NCBI RefSeq assembly: GCF_020463795.1
Contig: NZ_CP080025.1
Coordinates: 5,081,501 to 5,145,500, forward strand
Direction of reading: 5' to 3'
From: Echinicola marina
GTDB taxonomy: Bacteria; Bacteroidota; Bacteroidia; Cytophagales; Cyclobacteriaceae
Length of the DNA: 64,000 nucleotides
Shown: positions 52,396-61,373 of the stretch, piece by piece
Position numbering within the stretch: position 1 is the first letter of the stretch
Layout: every line of letters begins with the position of its first letter
The notes under the pieces: model-generated
The model's database searches: none
Seen by the model: the letters and a program-made list of their open reading frames with translations, nothing else
What the model was told of the DNA's origin: nothing
Translations under genes and position numbers: made by a program

Positions 52396-54693
52396 TCAAT
52401 TTTTATTCGGTCTTGCACTCATATAAAAAGTCAATTTTCCTCCATCCATAATATCATCATGTTGAATAAAAGGTTCTGTAAGTTCTTTACCATTCAACAA
52501 TACTTTGCTTACATACACATTTTTTGAGGATTGCCCTTTTACTTCTACTTCAAACTGATTTCCATTTTCCAGGTTAATCTTCGCCTTGGTAACCAAAGGA
52601 CTTCCTAGGGCGTAATCTACCGATCCAGGTGCTACTGGATAAAAACCAAGGGCACTGAATATGTACCAGGCACTCATCTGCCCAAAATCATCATTACCTC
52701 CAAGGCCATCTTCTCCATTTCGGTACATTGTTTTCATGATCATCCTAAGTTTATCCTGCGACTTCCATGCCTGATCAGTCCAATTATAAAGATATACCGC
52801 ATGATGGGAAGGTTCATTGCCATGCACATAGTTGCCAATAATCCCTTCTCTGGATATATCCTCTGTATTAGCGAAATACTTATCAGGTAAATCCATAGAA
52901 AACAAAGAATCCAGATGAGGAACAAACTGCTTGTTTCCTCCCATCATTCTTATCATTTCAGCCGGATCATGCGGCACGTACAAGCTATAGTTCCAAGCGT
53001 TCCCTTCAATAAATCCCTGTCCATGGGTATCCAAGGGATCAAACCCAGTTTTCCAAGAACCATCCTTTAGTTTTGGACGCATAAATCCTGACTGGGGATC
53101 AAAAACATTTTTATAGTTTTTAGCTCTTTTACCAAATTCTTCAGCAATATCTTCCGCACCAAGTTTATTGGCCATTTGAGCAATCGCCCAATCATCATAT
53201 GCATATTCCAAGGTTTTGGAAACAGAAGCTCCACTTACATCTTCAGGCACATACCCCTTGGTCATATATTCGCCAATACCATCAAAATAACTGGTCTTTG
53301 CCGTTTGAATAGCAGCATCCAATGCCCGTTCAGTATCAAAATCCACGTTCCCCTTCACCACCGCATCTGAGATCACTGATACGCTATGATAGCCAATCAT
53401 ACACCAGTTTTCATTGGCATAATGAGACCAAATAGGCAACATGGGATGAACACTTTGATCAAAATGCGCTAACATAGACTTGATCATATCCCTATTACGA
53501 CTTGGTTGAACCACATTGAATAATGGATGCAAAGTCCTATAAGTATCCCAAAGTGAAAAACTGGTATAATTGGTAAATCCTTCGGCTTTATGTACATTCC
53601 TATCCAAGCCCATATAACTCCCATCTACGTCCATATATACTGTAGGACCCAGAAAGGCATGGTACATAGCTGTATAAAAATTGACCATATCCTCTTCTTC
53701 AAGGGTATTTACCTGTACTTTGTTTAGTTCTTTGTTCCATTGTTCCACACCTGCCTGATGAATGGCATCAAAATCCCAGTTTGGGGTCTCTGTCTTCATA
53801 TTGTTCAAGGCACCTGCTGTACTCACCGGGGAAATTGCCAATTTTAATATAATTTCCTCTCCATCTTCAAGGTCAAAATCAAAATATGCCTTTATCTTTC
53901 TGCCCGCTGCTTCTGGAAAATTTTCACGCTCATTGAACCTTCTCCAAAAACCTTTATAGGCTTGCTTCTCATCGTATTTTTGGTGTCCATAATTAGCTAT
54001 GGGCTTATTGAAAGACAGCGCAAAATAGACTTTACGGGTCCTGGCCCAACCTGAAGTTTCTCTATACCCTGTCACCAAAGTATCGTTTTCTACCCGCAAG
54101 AAAGTCCATAAGTTCTTATTGTCATAATTATAAATCCCAGACATCAAGTCCAAAATAATATGTGCATCCTTTCCCCGATCAAAGGTATATCGATGAACTC
54201 CGACCCTCGTCGTAGCGGTTAACTCAGCATTTATACCATAATCTTCCAATCCTACTTGATAATAAGCCGGGAAAGCATTTTCATGGTCATGGGAAAACCT
54301 GGACCTGTATCCAGAATCAGGATTTTCAGCGGTGCCTGGATTAAGCTGTAATGGACCACTGGTAGGCATGATCAAAAAATCACCTAAATCTGAATGCCCC
54401 GTCCCACTAAAGTGAGTATGACTAAAGCCAACGATAGTTTCATCATCATATTGATATCCCGCACAATAACGATAGACTTCAGGATTATATCGTCCATTGA
54501 CTTCGTAAGGAATGGTATCCGTATCAGGACTCAGTTGTACACTTCCAAAAGGGACCGTTGCGCCAGGATAGGTATGTCCCATCTTTGCCGTCCCGATCAT
54601 CGGATCGACAAATTGAGATAGGTCCATCGTTTGAGATAGTACCGGCATGCCCAATAATGCCAGAAAAAATGAATATAAAATTCTTCGGATCAT
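52396..54693 (-). CDS. GH92 alpha-mannosidase (second copy)
   Basis: A 765-residue exo-alpha-mannosidase of family GH92, calcium-dependent and inverting. I take the ATG at 54693 rather than a TTG three codons upstream; it lies 5 bases after the transporter gene stop. A signal peptide precedes residue 21 (MPVLSQ). The N-terminal domain has FVDPMIGTAKMGHTYPGATV typical of GH92, the acid-glutamate motif GFIEGNAWNY (E563), HGNEPSHH at 624-631, and the GNDDFGQMSAW motif (666-676) with calcium and base aspartates. Linkage (alpha-1,2, -1,3, -1,4 or -1,6) cannot be read from sequence. With the other GH92 it points to degradation of alpha-mannan or N-glycans. Confidence 0.95.
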   Translation of the reverse strand: MIRRILYSFFLALLGMPVLSQTMDLSQFVDPMIGTAKMGHTYPGATVPFGSVQLSPDTDTIPYEVNGRYNPEVYRYCAGYQYDDETIVGFSHTHFSGTGHSDLGDFLIMPTSGPLQLNPGTAENPDSGYRSRFSHDHENAFPAYYQVGLEDYGINAELTATTRVGVHRYTFDRGKDAHIILDLMSGIYNYDNKNLWTFLRVENDTLVTGYRETSGWARTRKVYFALSFNKPIANYGHQKYDEKQAYKGFWRRFNERENFPEAAGRKIKAYFDFDLEDGEEIILKLAISPVSTAGALNNMKTETPNWDFDAIHQAGVEQWNKELNKVQVNTLEEEDMVNFYTAMYHAFLGPTVYMDVDGSYMGLDRNVHKAEGFTNYTSFSLWDTYRTLHPLFNVVQPSRNRDMIKSMLAHFDQSVHPMLPIWSHYANENWCMIGYHSVSVISDAVVKGNVDFDTERALDAAIQTAKTSYFDGIGEYMTKGYVPEDVSGASVSKTLEYAYDDWAIAQMANKLGAEDIAEEFGKRAKNYKNVFDPQSGFMRPKLKDGSWKTGFDPLDTHGQGFIEGNAWNYSLYVPHDPAEMIRMMGGNKQFVPHLDSLFSMDLPDKYFANTEDISREGIIGNYVHGNEPSHHAVYLYNWTDQAWKSQDKLRMIMKTMYRNGEDGLGGNDDFGQMSAWYIFSALGFYPVAPGSVDYALGSPLVTKAKINLENGNQFEVEVKGQSSKNVYVSKVLLNGKELTEPFIQHDDIMDGGKLTFYMSARPNKN

Positions 54694-54698
54694 TAATA

Positions 54699-56105
54699 TC
54701 AATCTTTTTTGATTTTATAACCTAAAAGCCCATAAAATACGATATACAAATAGCAGACCATAGGAACCAAAAAGGATAGCTGTACACTTCCTGTAAGATC
54801 CGCAAACAAGCCTTGTAAAGGAGTAATCACTGCTCCACCTACTATAGCCATTACCAATAAAGAAGATGCCTGAGCGGTATATTTCCCAAGCCCCTTTATG
54901 GCCAGAGAGAAAATGGTCGGAAACATGATGGAATTAAATAAGCCTACTGCCACTATCGACCACAAAGCCAACGCTCCATCAGTTAACAATCCCACTGTCA
55001 ATAAAGCTATTACACTCAAACCAAACAGCCATAAAGTTCTATTAGGAATAAACTGTCCAAGGATAATCACCACTATATTCAATGCGATAAAAGCCAAAGC
55101 ATATAAGGCCATGTCCATACCATAAACATTATAAATGGTTACAAAGGACAACAAGGTAATCCCACCAATGATAAAGAACCTGTTTATATTCTTCTTAAAA
55201 TCCGCCAAAGCAACAGCCCCAAAGAACCTCCCTACCATGGCCCCACCCCAAAACAGGGCAAGATAATGACTGGCTTCTGTTTCATCCAAACCTGCTATCT
55301 CCGGTAGCCTGGCAAAGTTGATCAAATTACTTCCTATGGTTACTTCTCCCCCTACATAGGCAAAAATGGCCCCAATTCCCAATACCAAATGTTTGTGCTT
55401 CAATGCCCCGCTGTCAGAAACAATCACTCCCTGAGCATTCACCTCTGGTAATTTGAATAGCTTAAAGATCAAAGCAATAAAAATCAAGGTCAATGCCAAA
55501 CCTATATAAGGCAACTTAACAGCATCTGCGCTAATTTCAACCTCTCCCATGGCACCAAAAATCAAATATCCTCCAATCAAAGGGGCAATGGTAGTCCCCA
55601 GGGAGTTAAATGCCTGGGTCATATTTAACCTACTGGAAGCTCCTGAAGGCTTACCTAAAATGGTCACATATGGATTGGCTGCAATCTGCAAAATCGTGAT
55701 TCCCGATGCCAAGACAAACAACGCAAAAAGGAAAAACGCATAACTCTTATAGCTCGCAGCAGGGTAAAAAAACAAACATCCTGCAGCAGAAATAATAAGT
55801 CCTAAAATAATACCATTCTTATAACCTATTTTCCCAATGGGATCTCCTTTGGTAATCGATATAATATAATACACCAAAGAGATAATAAAATAAGCGCCAA
55901 AAAAAGCAGTTTGAATCAACATGGCCTGCCAATTCTGAAGGGTAAACACCTGCTGCAGATGAGGTATCAAAATATCATTCATGCAGGTAATAAATCCCCA
56001 CATAAAGAACAACATCGTTACAAGAAATAAAGGACCAATGAACTTCTGTCCGGAGTCAAACTCCACATTTTGGTCAATAGGTTGGGTTACATTAGCTGAA
56101 GCCAT
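54699..56105 (-). CDS. FucP/GlcP-type MFS sugar:H+ symporter
   Basis: A 468-residue inner-membrane transporter with 12 hydrophobic helices. LVTMLFFMWGFITCMNDILI (29-48) is the FucP family opening, and the region around 120-165 contains ASGITILQIAANPYVTILG, also diagnostic. It sits between the ROK kinase and the second GH92 gene in the mannan locus, so mannose or a manno-oligosaccharide is the likely substrate rather than fucose; this is inference from context. In Bacteroidota related proteins transport several neutral hexoses. Confidence 0.9.
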   Translation of the reverse strand: MASANVTQPIDQNVEFDSGQKFIGPLFLVTMLFFMWGFITCMNDILIPHLQQVFTLQNWQAMLIQTAFFGAYFIISLVYYIISITKGDPIGKIGYKNGIILGLIISAAGCLFFYPAASYKSYAFFLFALFVLASGITILQIAANPYVTILGKPSGASSRLNMTQAFNSLGTTIAPLIGGYLIFGAMGEVEISADAVKLPYIGLALTLIFIALIFKLFKLPEVNAQGVIVSDSGALKHKHLVLGIGAIFAYVGGEVTIGSNLINFARLPEIAGLDETEASHYLALFWGGAMVGRFFGAVALADFKKNINRFFIIGGITLLSFVTIYNVYGMDMALYALAFIALNIVVIILGQFIPNRTLWLFGLSVIALLTVGLLTDGALALWSIVAVGLFNSIMFPTIFSLAIKGLGKYTAQASSLLVMAIVGGAVITPLQGLFADLTGSVQLSFLVPMVCYLYIVFYGLLGYKIKKD

Positions 56106-56140
56106 TGTATTGAAAGGTTATAAAGGTTTTAAATTGTGTT

Positions 56141-57019
56141 TTAAAGTTTCTCCTGATGCTGGTTCCAGCTACTCGCTGCACCTATCAATGCAGCACTTTC
56201 GCCAAGCTCAGAAATCCGTATAGGGGTGGACAAATTGGATTTGGCCAACTCCTCCTGTACTACTGGAATAAATAATTCTCCTGCTTTTGTGATATTTCCT
56301 CCAATCACGATGACTTCAGGTTGCTCTTTTTCAATAAATATCTTCAGAAATTCTGCCAAGTTCTCTCCAAATTCCCTGAAAATCTCTCTTGCCACGCCTT
56401 GATTTTCCGGATTTTGGGTCAATTCGCGAACCTCACTGATGCTCCTTCCTGTCCGTTCCTTATAGGCTTTGACAAACCACCTGGTAGAAACATAATCCTC
56501 CACTATAACTCCCCTAAATGGACTGCACCATAAAGCCGCATCCTGAGCAAAATCCCCATGATACCGGGAGCTTCCCAAGCCTGTTCCAAGTGTCAGTCCT
56601 ATCGCACTCTTTACAGATCTGGCTGCCCCACTGGCGACCTCTCCCTGCAAAAAACAAGCTGCATCATTTTCAAAATGAATTTGATCTACCTGGATACCCA
56701 AGGCATCTGCCAACATTTCCTTTACATGCAGTTCATATAGTGACTGATATTTACCTTGATCTTTGATAAAAGAAATCCCCTCAGGATAATTAAAAGGACC
56801 AGGCATGGCGATACCGATTTTTACATCGGTAGCGTCATAGCCTGGCACTGATGATATCGCATCTTTCCATTGCTGGATGATAGTCATAGCATCGCCTTGG
56901 GAATGCACCGCTTTTCTGACCACTGTAGATTCATCCAATCGATAATCTTTCATATTGACCATACCTGCGGTGATATGTGACCCACCGATATCTATGCCTA
57001 TTACTTTGTTACTACTCAT
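56141..57019 (-). CDS. ROK-family sugar kinase without the ROK zinc site
   Basis: A 292-residue kinase, probably acting on mannose in this locus. DIGGSHITAGM (10-20) and FENDAACFLQGE (about 119-130) with the catalytic aspartate, and GLTLGTGLGSSRY are the ATP and sugar sites. Neither the ROK histidine nor the CxCGxxGC cysteines are present: the region reads ALWCSPFRGVIVEDYVST. It lies between a GH92 gene (54 bases after its stop) and the MFS gene (35 bases before its start), all on one strand. The kinase would turn imported mannose into mannose-6-phosphate for the downstream cupin isomerase. Confidence 0.87.
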   Translation of the reverse strand: MSSNKVIGIDIGGSHITAGMVNMKDYRLDESTVVRKAVHSQGDAMTIIQQWKDAISSVPGYDATDVKIGIAMPGPFNYPEGISFIKDQGKYQSLYELHVKEMLADALGIQVDQIHFENDAACFLQGEVASGAARSVKSAIGLTLGTGLGSSRYHGDFAQDAALWCSPFRGVIVEDYVSTRWFVKAYKERTGRSISEVRELTQNPENQGVAREIFREFGENLAEFLKIFIEKEQPEVIVIGGNITKAGELFIPVVQEELAKSNLSTPIRISELGESAALIGAASSWNQHQEKL

Positions 57020-57073
57020 AATAAATTTTCAAACGCACACCGATCTGTGTACACTATTCCCAGGAAGTTTGAA

Positions 57074-59368
57074 TTATTCAGTTGATAAAGAATAGGGGAA
57101 ATCCTCTTCCTTGGTACCTCTTTTCTTATTGGGTGATGCACTCATATCAAAGTCAAGCTGGGCGCCTTTCAATAGCTCCTTATGACTCAGCCAGTTCTTG
57201 GAATACTTCTTACCATTGACTTTGAGTCCGTCAATATATTTGTTTTCTGGACTGTTTTTGGGTGCATTAATGATTACTTCATTACCATTTTGCAGATCAA
57301 GAGTGATTTTCTTGAAAAGCGGGGTTCCCAAGACATACTGATCTGTTCCAGGACAAACCGGATAGAATCCCATTGCTGAGAACACATACCAAGCTGAAGT
57401 CTGACCATTATCCTCGTCACCACAGTAACCATCAGGAGTTGGGCGATACATTCTGTTCATGGTCTCCCTTGCCCAGTACTGCGCTTTCCAAGGCTGGCCC
57501 GCAAAATTATACAAGTAGATCATATGCTGAATTGGCTGATTTCCATGCGCATATTGGCCCATATTGGCAATTTGCATCTCTCGAATCTCATGGATCACAC
57601 CACCATAATAGCTTTCGTCAAAAACCGGAGGCAGTGAGAACACCTTGTCTAATTGACCCACAAAGGCATCTTTTCCACCCATCAGCTCCATCAAGCCATT
57701 GATATCATGGAATACAGACCAGGTATAATGCCAACTGTTCCCCTCTGTAAAGGCATCTCCCCACTTGAAAGGATTGAATGGAGCCATAAACTCACCATTC
57801 TTATTTTTACCGCGCATCAATTTGGTTTCAGGATCAAATAGCTTTTTGTAGTTTAAGCTTCTTTCCTTATACAATTCTACCTCTGCCTTAGGCTTTCCTA
57901 GTGCTTTGGCCAATTGGTATATCGTAAAATCATCGTAAGCATATTCCAAGGTTCTGGCAGCATTTTCATTGATACCGACATCATAAGGAACATAGCCCAA
58001 TTCTTTATAATACTCTGCTCCTGCCCTTCCCACAGCAGTCAAGGGTCCCGCATTATTAGCGCCATTGATCAAAGCTTCATAAAGGGTCTCTATATCGTAA
58101 TCATAGTCTCCTTCATATTTCAAATAAGCATCGGCCACCACAGACGCTGAATTGTTTCCGACCATCACACTTCTAAGGCCTGGGCTTGCCCATTCCGGCA
58201 ACCAGCCACTTTCCTTATAAGCATTGGCCAAACCTTCCTGCATTTGTGCATTTAGTTCAGGGTACATTAAATTCAAGAATGGAAATAATGACCTGAAAGT
58301 ATCCCAAAATCCAGTATCGGTAAACATATAACCTGGCAATACTTCGCCATTATAAGGACTATAGTGTACTACATTTCCATCTGCGTCATATTCGAAGAAT
58401 TTTCTTGGGAACAAAAGAGATCTGTAGAGACAAGAATAAAAGGTTTCCATTTGATCAACAGTACCACCTTCAGCTTTGATTCTACCTAATTCCTCATTCC
58501 AGATATCCCTGCCTTTTTCTTTGACAGTTTCAAAATCATCATTACCGATTTCTTTCAAATTGAGCATTGCCTGCTCGTAGCTAATAAAAGAAGAGGCAAC
58601 TCTCGCGTTAACCACCTCACCCTTTTCAGTAGAAAAACCGATAACTGCCCCTACATGATTGGATTCCGCTTCCAATGCATCCTGAAGTTCACCATCTTTA
58701 AAGGTTTTATTGATGGTAAATGCCTTGTCAAATTCCATCACAAAATAGTTCTTGAAATTATCAGGCACCCCTCCACTGTTTTTGGTCGTATAACCGATGA
58801 TTTTGTTCTCATCCGGTATAACTTTCACATAAGAACCTCTATCCAAGGCGTCCAAAACCACATAGGAATGATCGTTTTCCGGAAAGGTAAATCTGAATCT
58901 AGCGGCGCGCTCGGTTGGTGCAATCTCTGTGGTTACATCAAAGTCAGCCAAATAAACACTATAATAATGTGGTTGTACTATTTCAGATTTATGGGAAAAC
59001 CAACTTGCCCTTTCATCCTCCTTAAATTTCAGGTCCCCTGTTACCGGCATAATGGCAAACTGACCGTAATCATTCATCCACGGGGAAGGTTGGTGCGTTT
59101 GTTTGAAGCCCCTGATTTTATCTGCATTATAAGTATAAGCCCAGCCATCGCCCATTTTACCAGTCTGTGGTGTCCAGAAGTTCATCCCCCAAGGCAATGC
59201 TATTGCAGGATAAACATTACCATTGGACATACTAGGCTTAGAGTCTGTTCCCATCAAAGGTTTTACAAAATCAACCGGATCCTCTACCTTTTCGACAAGG
59301 TAAGATTGTCCATTGACTGTCAGAGCGACCGTCATTAAAGCAATGACATTGGTCCAAATTTTCTTCAT
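57074..59368 (-). CDS. GH92 alpha-mannosidase (first copy)
   Basis: A 764-residue GH92 enzyme. The signal peptide ends near residue 20 (TVNGQ). Family marks are FVKPLMGTDSKPSMSNGNVYP near 34-54, the acid glutamate E542 in AFTEGNSWHY, HGNQPIQH at 608-615, and CGDEDNGQTSAW at 649-660. It differs from the second copy in the last motif (GDEDNG against GNDDFG) and in the N-terminal loop, indicating different substrate preference. It begins the GH92-kinase-transporter-GH92-cupin group and has its own promoter-like sequence, separate from the susCD pair, with which it is divided by hairpins. Confidence 0.95.
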   Translation of the reverse strand: MKKIWTNVIALMTVALTVNGQSYLVEKVEDPVDFVKPLMGTDSKPSMSNGNVYPAIALPWGMNFWTPQTGKMGDGWAYTYNADKIRGFKQTHQPSPWMNDYGQFAIMPVTGDLKFKEDERASWFSHKSEIVQPHYYSVYLADFDVTTEIAPTERAARFRFTFPENDHSYVVLDALDRGSYVKVIPDENKIIGYTTKNSGGVPDNFKNYFVMEFDKAFTINKTFKDGELQDALEAESNHVGAVIGFSTEKGEVVNARVASSFISYEQAMLNLKEIGNDDFETVKEKGRDIWNEELGRIKAEGGTVDQMETFYSCLYRSLLFPRKFFEYDADGNVVHYSPYNGEVLPGYMFTDTGFWDTFRSLFPFLNLMYPELNAQMQEGLANAYKESGWLPEWASPGLRSVMVGNNSASVVADAYLKYEGDYDYDIETLYEALINGANNAGPLTAVGRAGAEYYKELGYVPYDVGINENAARTLEYAYDDFTIYQLAKALGKPKAEVELYKERSLNYKKLFDPETKLMRGKNKNGEFMAPFNPFKWGDAFTEGNSWHYTWSVFHDINGLMELMGGKDAFVGQLDKVFSLPPVFDESYYGGVIHEIREMQIANMGQYAHGNQPIQHMIYLYNFAGQPWKAQYWARETMNRMYRPTPDGYCGDEDNGQTSAWYVFSAMGFYPVCPGTDQYVLGTPLFKKITLDLQNGNEVIINAPKNSPENKYIDGLKVNGKKYSKNWLSHKELLKGAQLDFDMSASPNKKRGTKEEDFPYSLSTE

Positions 59369-59461
59369 TTTTATATTTTTATTTAGGGTTTAAAGGAATT
59401 CCTGCTCTTGCACTGAAGTGATAAAGAAAGGGAGTTCATTTTACAATTAACTTTCAAAATA

Positions 59462-59493
59462 CAAATATATTATCTGAGACACAAAAAGCTAAA
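59462..59493 (-). promoter_or_regulatory. Promoter-like element for the GH92 operon
   Basis: On the minus strand TTTA (59493-59490), 20 bases, TATATTTG (59469-59462). The -7 box is an exact match to TAnnTTTG; the -33 box has one mismatch. It is 93 bases before the GH92 ATG. Confidence 0.45.
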
Positions 59494-59590
59494 CCCTTTT
59501 AGTAATATTTAAGAATTATTTTGACAGCTGAAGTGCCCCTCCCCTTCATCTCTTATGTTTGGGCATATATTACATTGGTCGCATAAACCA

Positions 59591-59620
59591 AAAAATCCCA
59601 TCCTCTTCAGGATGGGATTT
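59591..59620 (-). terminator. Terminator downstream of susD
   Basis: Perfect 12-base stem (AAATCCCATCCT at 59593-59604 with 59609-59620), 4-base loop, followed on the minus strand by a T run. Confidence 0.85.
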
Positions 59621-59675
59621 CAAAATGGGGAGTTGATATAAACATATCTACAAGAGAAAACCTCTCAGTCAAAAA

Positions 59676-59725
59676 CTTATTCTAACAAGAATAAGAAAAG
59701 AGGCAATATTAACTACCTCTTTTCT
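59676..59725 (-). terminator. Tandem overlapping hairpins just after susD
   Basis: One stem pairs 59694-59703 (AGAAAAGAGG) with 59716-59725; a second pairs 59676-59683 (CTTATTCT) with 59688-59695. They share two bases, so both cannot form completely. They begin 8 bases after the SusD stop. Confidence 0.55.
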
Positions 59726-59732
59726 AAAATCA

Positions 59733-61361
59733 TTATTCAATATAGCCTGGATTTTGATCCAAATTAGGATTAAGTGCTGTCTGTACATATGGAATTGGGA
59801 AAAGTTCCATATTTACATCATTGCTCGGCTCATGATCCCACCAGCTAGTCGTGGTAAATTTACCAAACCTGATCAAATCAGTCCTTCTCTTGCCCTCAAA
59901 GATAAACTCTCTACCTCGCTCTGCAAGTAATTCATCCATTGTCAAAGTAGCCGTCGTATACATTTCAGAAGGCCAGTCAGCATCTGAAAACGCCCTTTCT
60001 CTACTTGCATTGATCAAATCCACAGCTTCCTGAGTTGCTGCTCCGCCATTTTTCCTCATAAGTGCTTCAGCCTTATTAAAGTAAATTTCAGTCAGACGGT
60101 AAATGATATAATCATTTTCTTGATAGTTCTCATCCTCTTTCGTTCCAGAGCGATATTTATGGAAACGGGCACCACTATTCTCTTCTCCTTCTGTCATACT
60201 ACCTTCTCCAGTAGCTCCTTCACTATTCCTTCTAATACTATTTACATATACTAATGGCTGACCGTCATACTCTTCAGTAGCTATAATAGGCTCATTGGTT
60301 CCATACTTATATTGTGGACCAAATAAGAACCAATCTTGTTTTCTAAGATCATTTTCTTCAAAGGCATCAAATGCGGAAGGAATTACTACGAATGCATTCC
60401 ATCCTCCATAAGTTACATTCAAAGCTTCAGACATATTTCCATACCCAAAGAAGAATCCTCCCCAGCTAAAGGTAAATCCACCTTGCCTACTAAAAGCAAA
60501 TTGAAAGATGTTTTCAGGAGAAAGATGATTGGTATTATTAAATGGACCTAGAATATCAGGATCCAATCTCATAGATCCATTCAAACTTCCGCCCTCTCCG
60601 TCAATCACTTTATTACTGTATTCTATACATTTGTCCCACATAGCTTGGCCAGCCCATTTTTCTGCATTCAAGTATAACTCAGAAAGCATGGAATATCCAG
60701 CAGCTTTAGATACCCTTCCTACCAAATCTTGTGAAAGAGGTTCCAATAACTCTACATTATCCAACAATTCTTTTTCTACAAAGGCAAAGACCTCTTCTCT
60801 ACTTCTGGTTTCTGGATTGGTCGGAGTACCCACAGTTGTGACTATAGGTACATTTCCCCACATATCCATAATTTTCATATAATGGTACGCTCGCATTACC
60901 CTTACTTCTGCAAGAATAGATTTCTTGTCGTCCTCACTTAACCCTGCAGCAACAAAATCCACACCTTCAAGATCCTCAAGAGCTGAATTGACGTAGCCAA
61001 GACCTGCCCACATCAAAGACCATGCGTCCCTAAGTCTATTTTCTCTTTGTGTCCATTCATGATAATGTAATCTAATATGATCACCTCCATCATAACCATG
61101 ACGACCCTTTTGAGGCCAAGCCAGTTGATCTGCGGCCAATTCACTATGATAATAATGTCCACTTTGACCAGTCGGTGCCAACCAGGCTTGCATGTGAGTA
61201 AACGGTCTTAGCACCCCCTGCATAATTTCCACTTTATTATTGTAGAAATTATCTTTTGAAAGCTCACTATATATGGTTTCATCTAAATCCATACATGCAA
61301 CAGTGCCCATTAAAGCAGCTGGTGTAAGGATTGCTGCAATTTTATTGATATACTTTTTCAT
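59733..61361 (-). CDS. susD: SusD/RagB-family glycan-binding lipoprotein
   Basis: A 542-residue surface lipoprotein that caps the SusC channel and binds glycan. The signal has a lipobox ending at cysteine 23 (GTVAC), followed by MDLDETIYSELSKDNFY, the typical SusD opening. The TPR-rich core has VRVMRAYHYMKIMDMWGNVPIV (about 153-175) and the C terminus has YRLTEIYFNKAEALM and RGREFIFEGKRRTDLIRFG, all hallmark SusD segments. It lies 12 bases after the SusC stop, as usual. Ligand, inferred from the GH92 pair in the locus, is likely alpha-mannan or mannose-rich N-glycan. Confidence 0.95.
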   Translation of the reverse strand: MKKYINKIAAILTPAALMGTVACMDLDETIYSELSKDNFYNNKVEIMQGVLRPFTHMQAWLAPTGQSGHYYHSELAADQLAWPQKGRHGYDGGDHIRLHYHEWTQRENRLRDAWSLMWAGLGYVNSALEDLEGVDFVAAGLSEDDKKSILAEVRVMRAYHYMKIMDMWGNVPIVTTVGTPTNPETRSREEVFAFVEKELLDNVELLEPLSQDLVGRVSKAAGYSMLSELYLNAEKWAGQAMWDKCIEYSNKVIDGEGGSLNGSMRLDPDILGPFNNTNHLSPENIFQFAFSRQGGFTFSWGGFFFGYGNMSEALNVTYGGWNAFVVIPSAFDAFEENDLRKQDWFLFGPQYKYGTNEPIIATEEYDGQPLVYVNSIRRNSEGATGEGSMTEGEENSGARFHKYRSGTKEDENYQENDYIIYRLTEIYFNKAEALMRKNGGAATQEAVDLINASRERAFSDADWPSEMYTTATLTMDELLAERGREFIFEGKRRTDLIRFGKFTTTSWWDHEPSNDVNMELFPIPYVQTALNPNLDQNPGYIE

Positions 61362-61373
61362 GATTACCGTGCT

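Larger units (their letters stand above)
59369..59732. other. Intergenic region between SusD and first GH92 gene
   Basis: A 364-base gap with no reading frame of note. It contains hairpins just downstream of susD (59676-59725), a second terminator (59591-59620), and a promoter-like element close to the GH92 start (59462-59493). The layout suggests that susCD and the GH92 group are at least partly separate transcription units. Confidence 0.6.

Noticed and set aside
58655-59338. A 227-codon plus-strand open frame inside the GH92 gene
   Set aside because: It lies wholly opposite a well-supported GH92 coding region with family motifs, and its predicted peptide has no recognisable motif.
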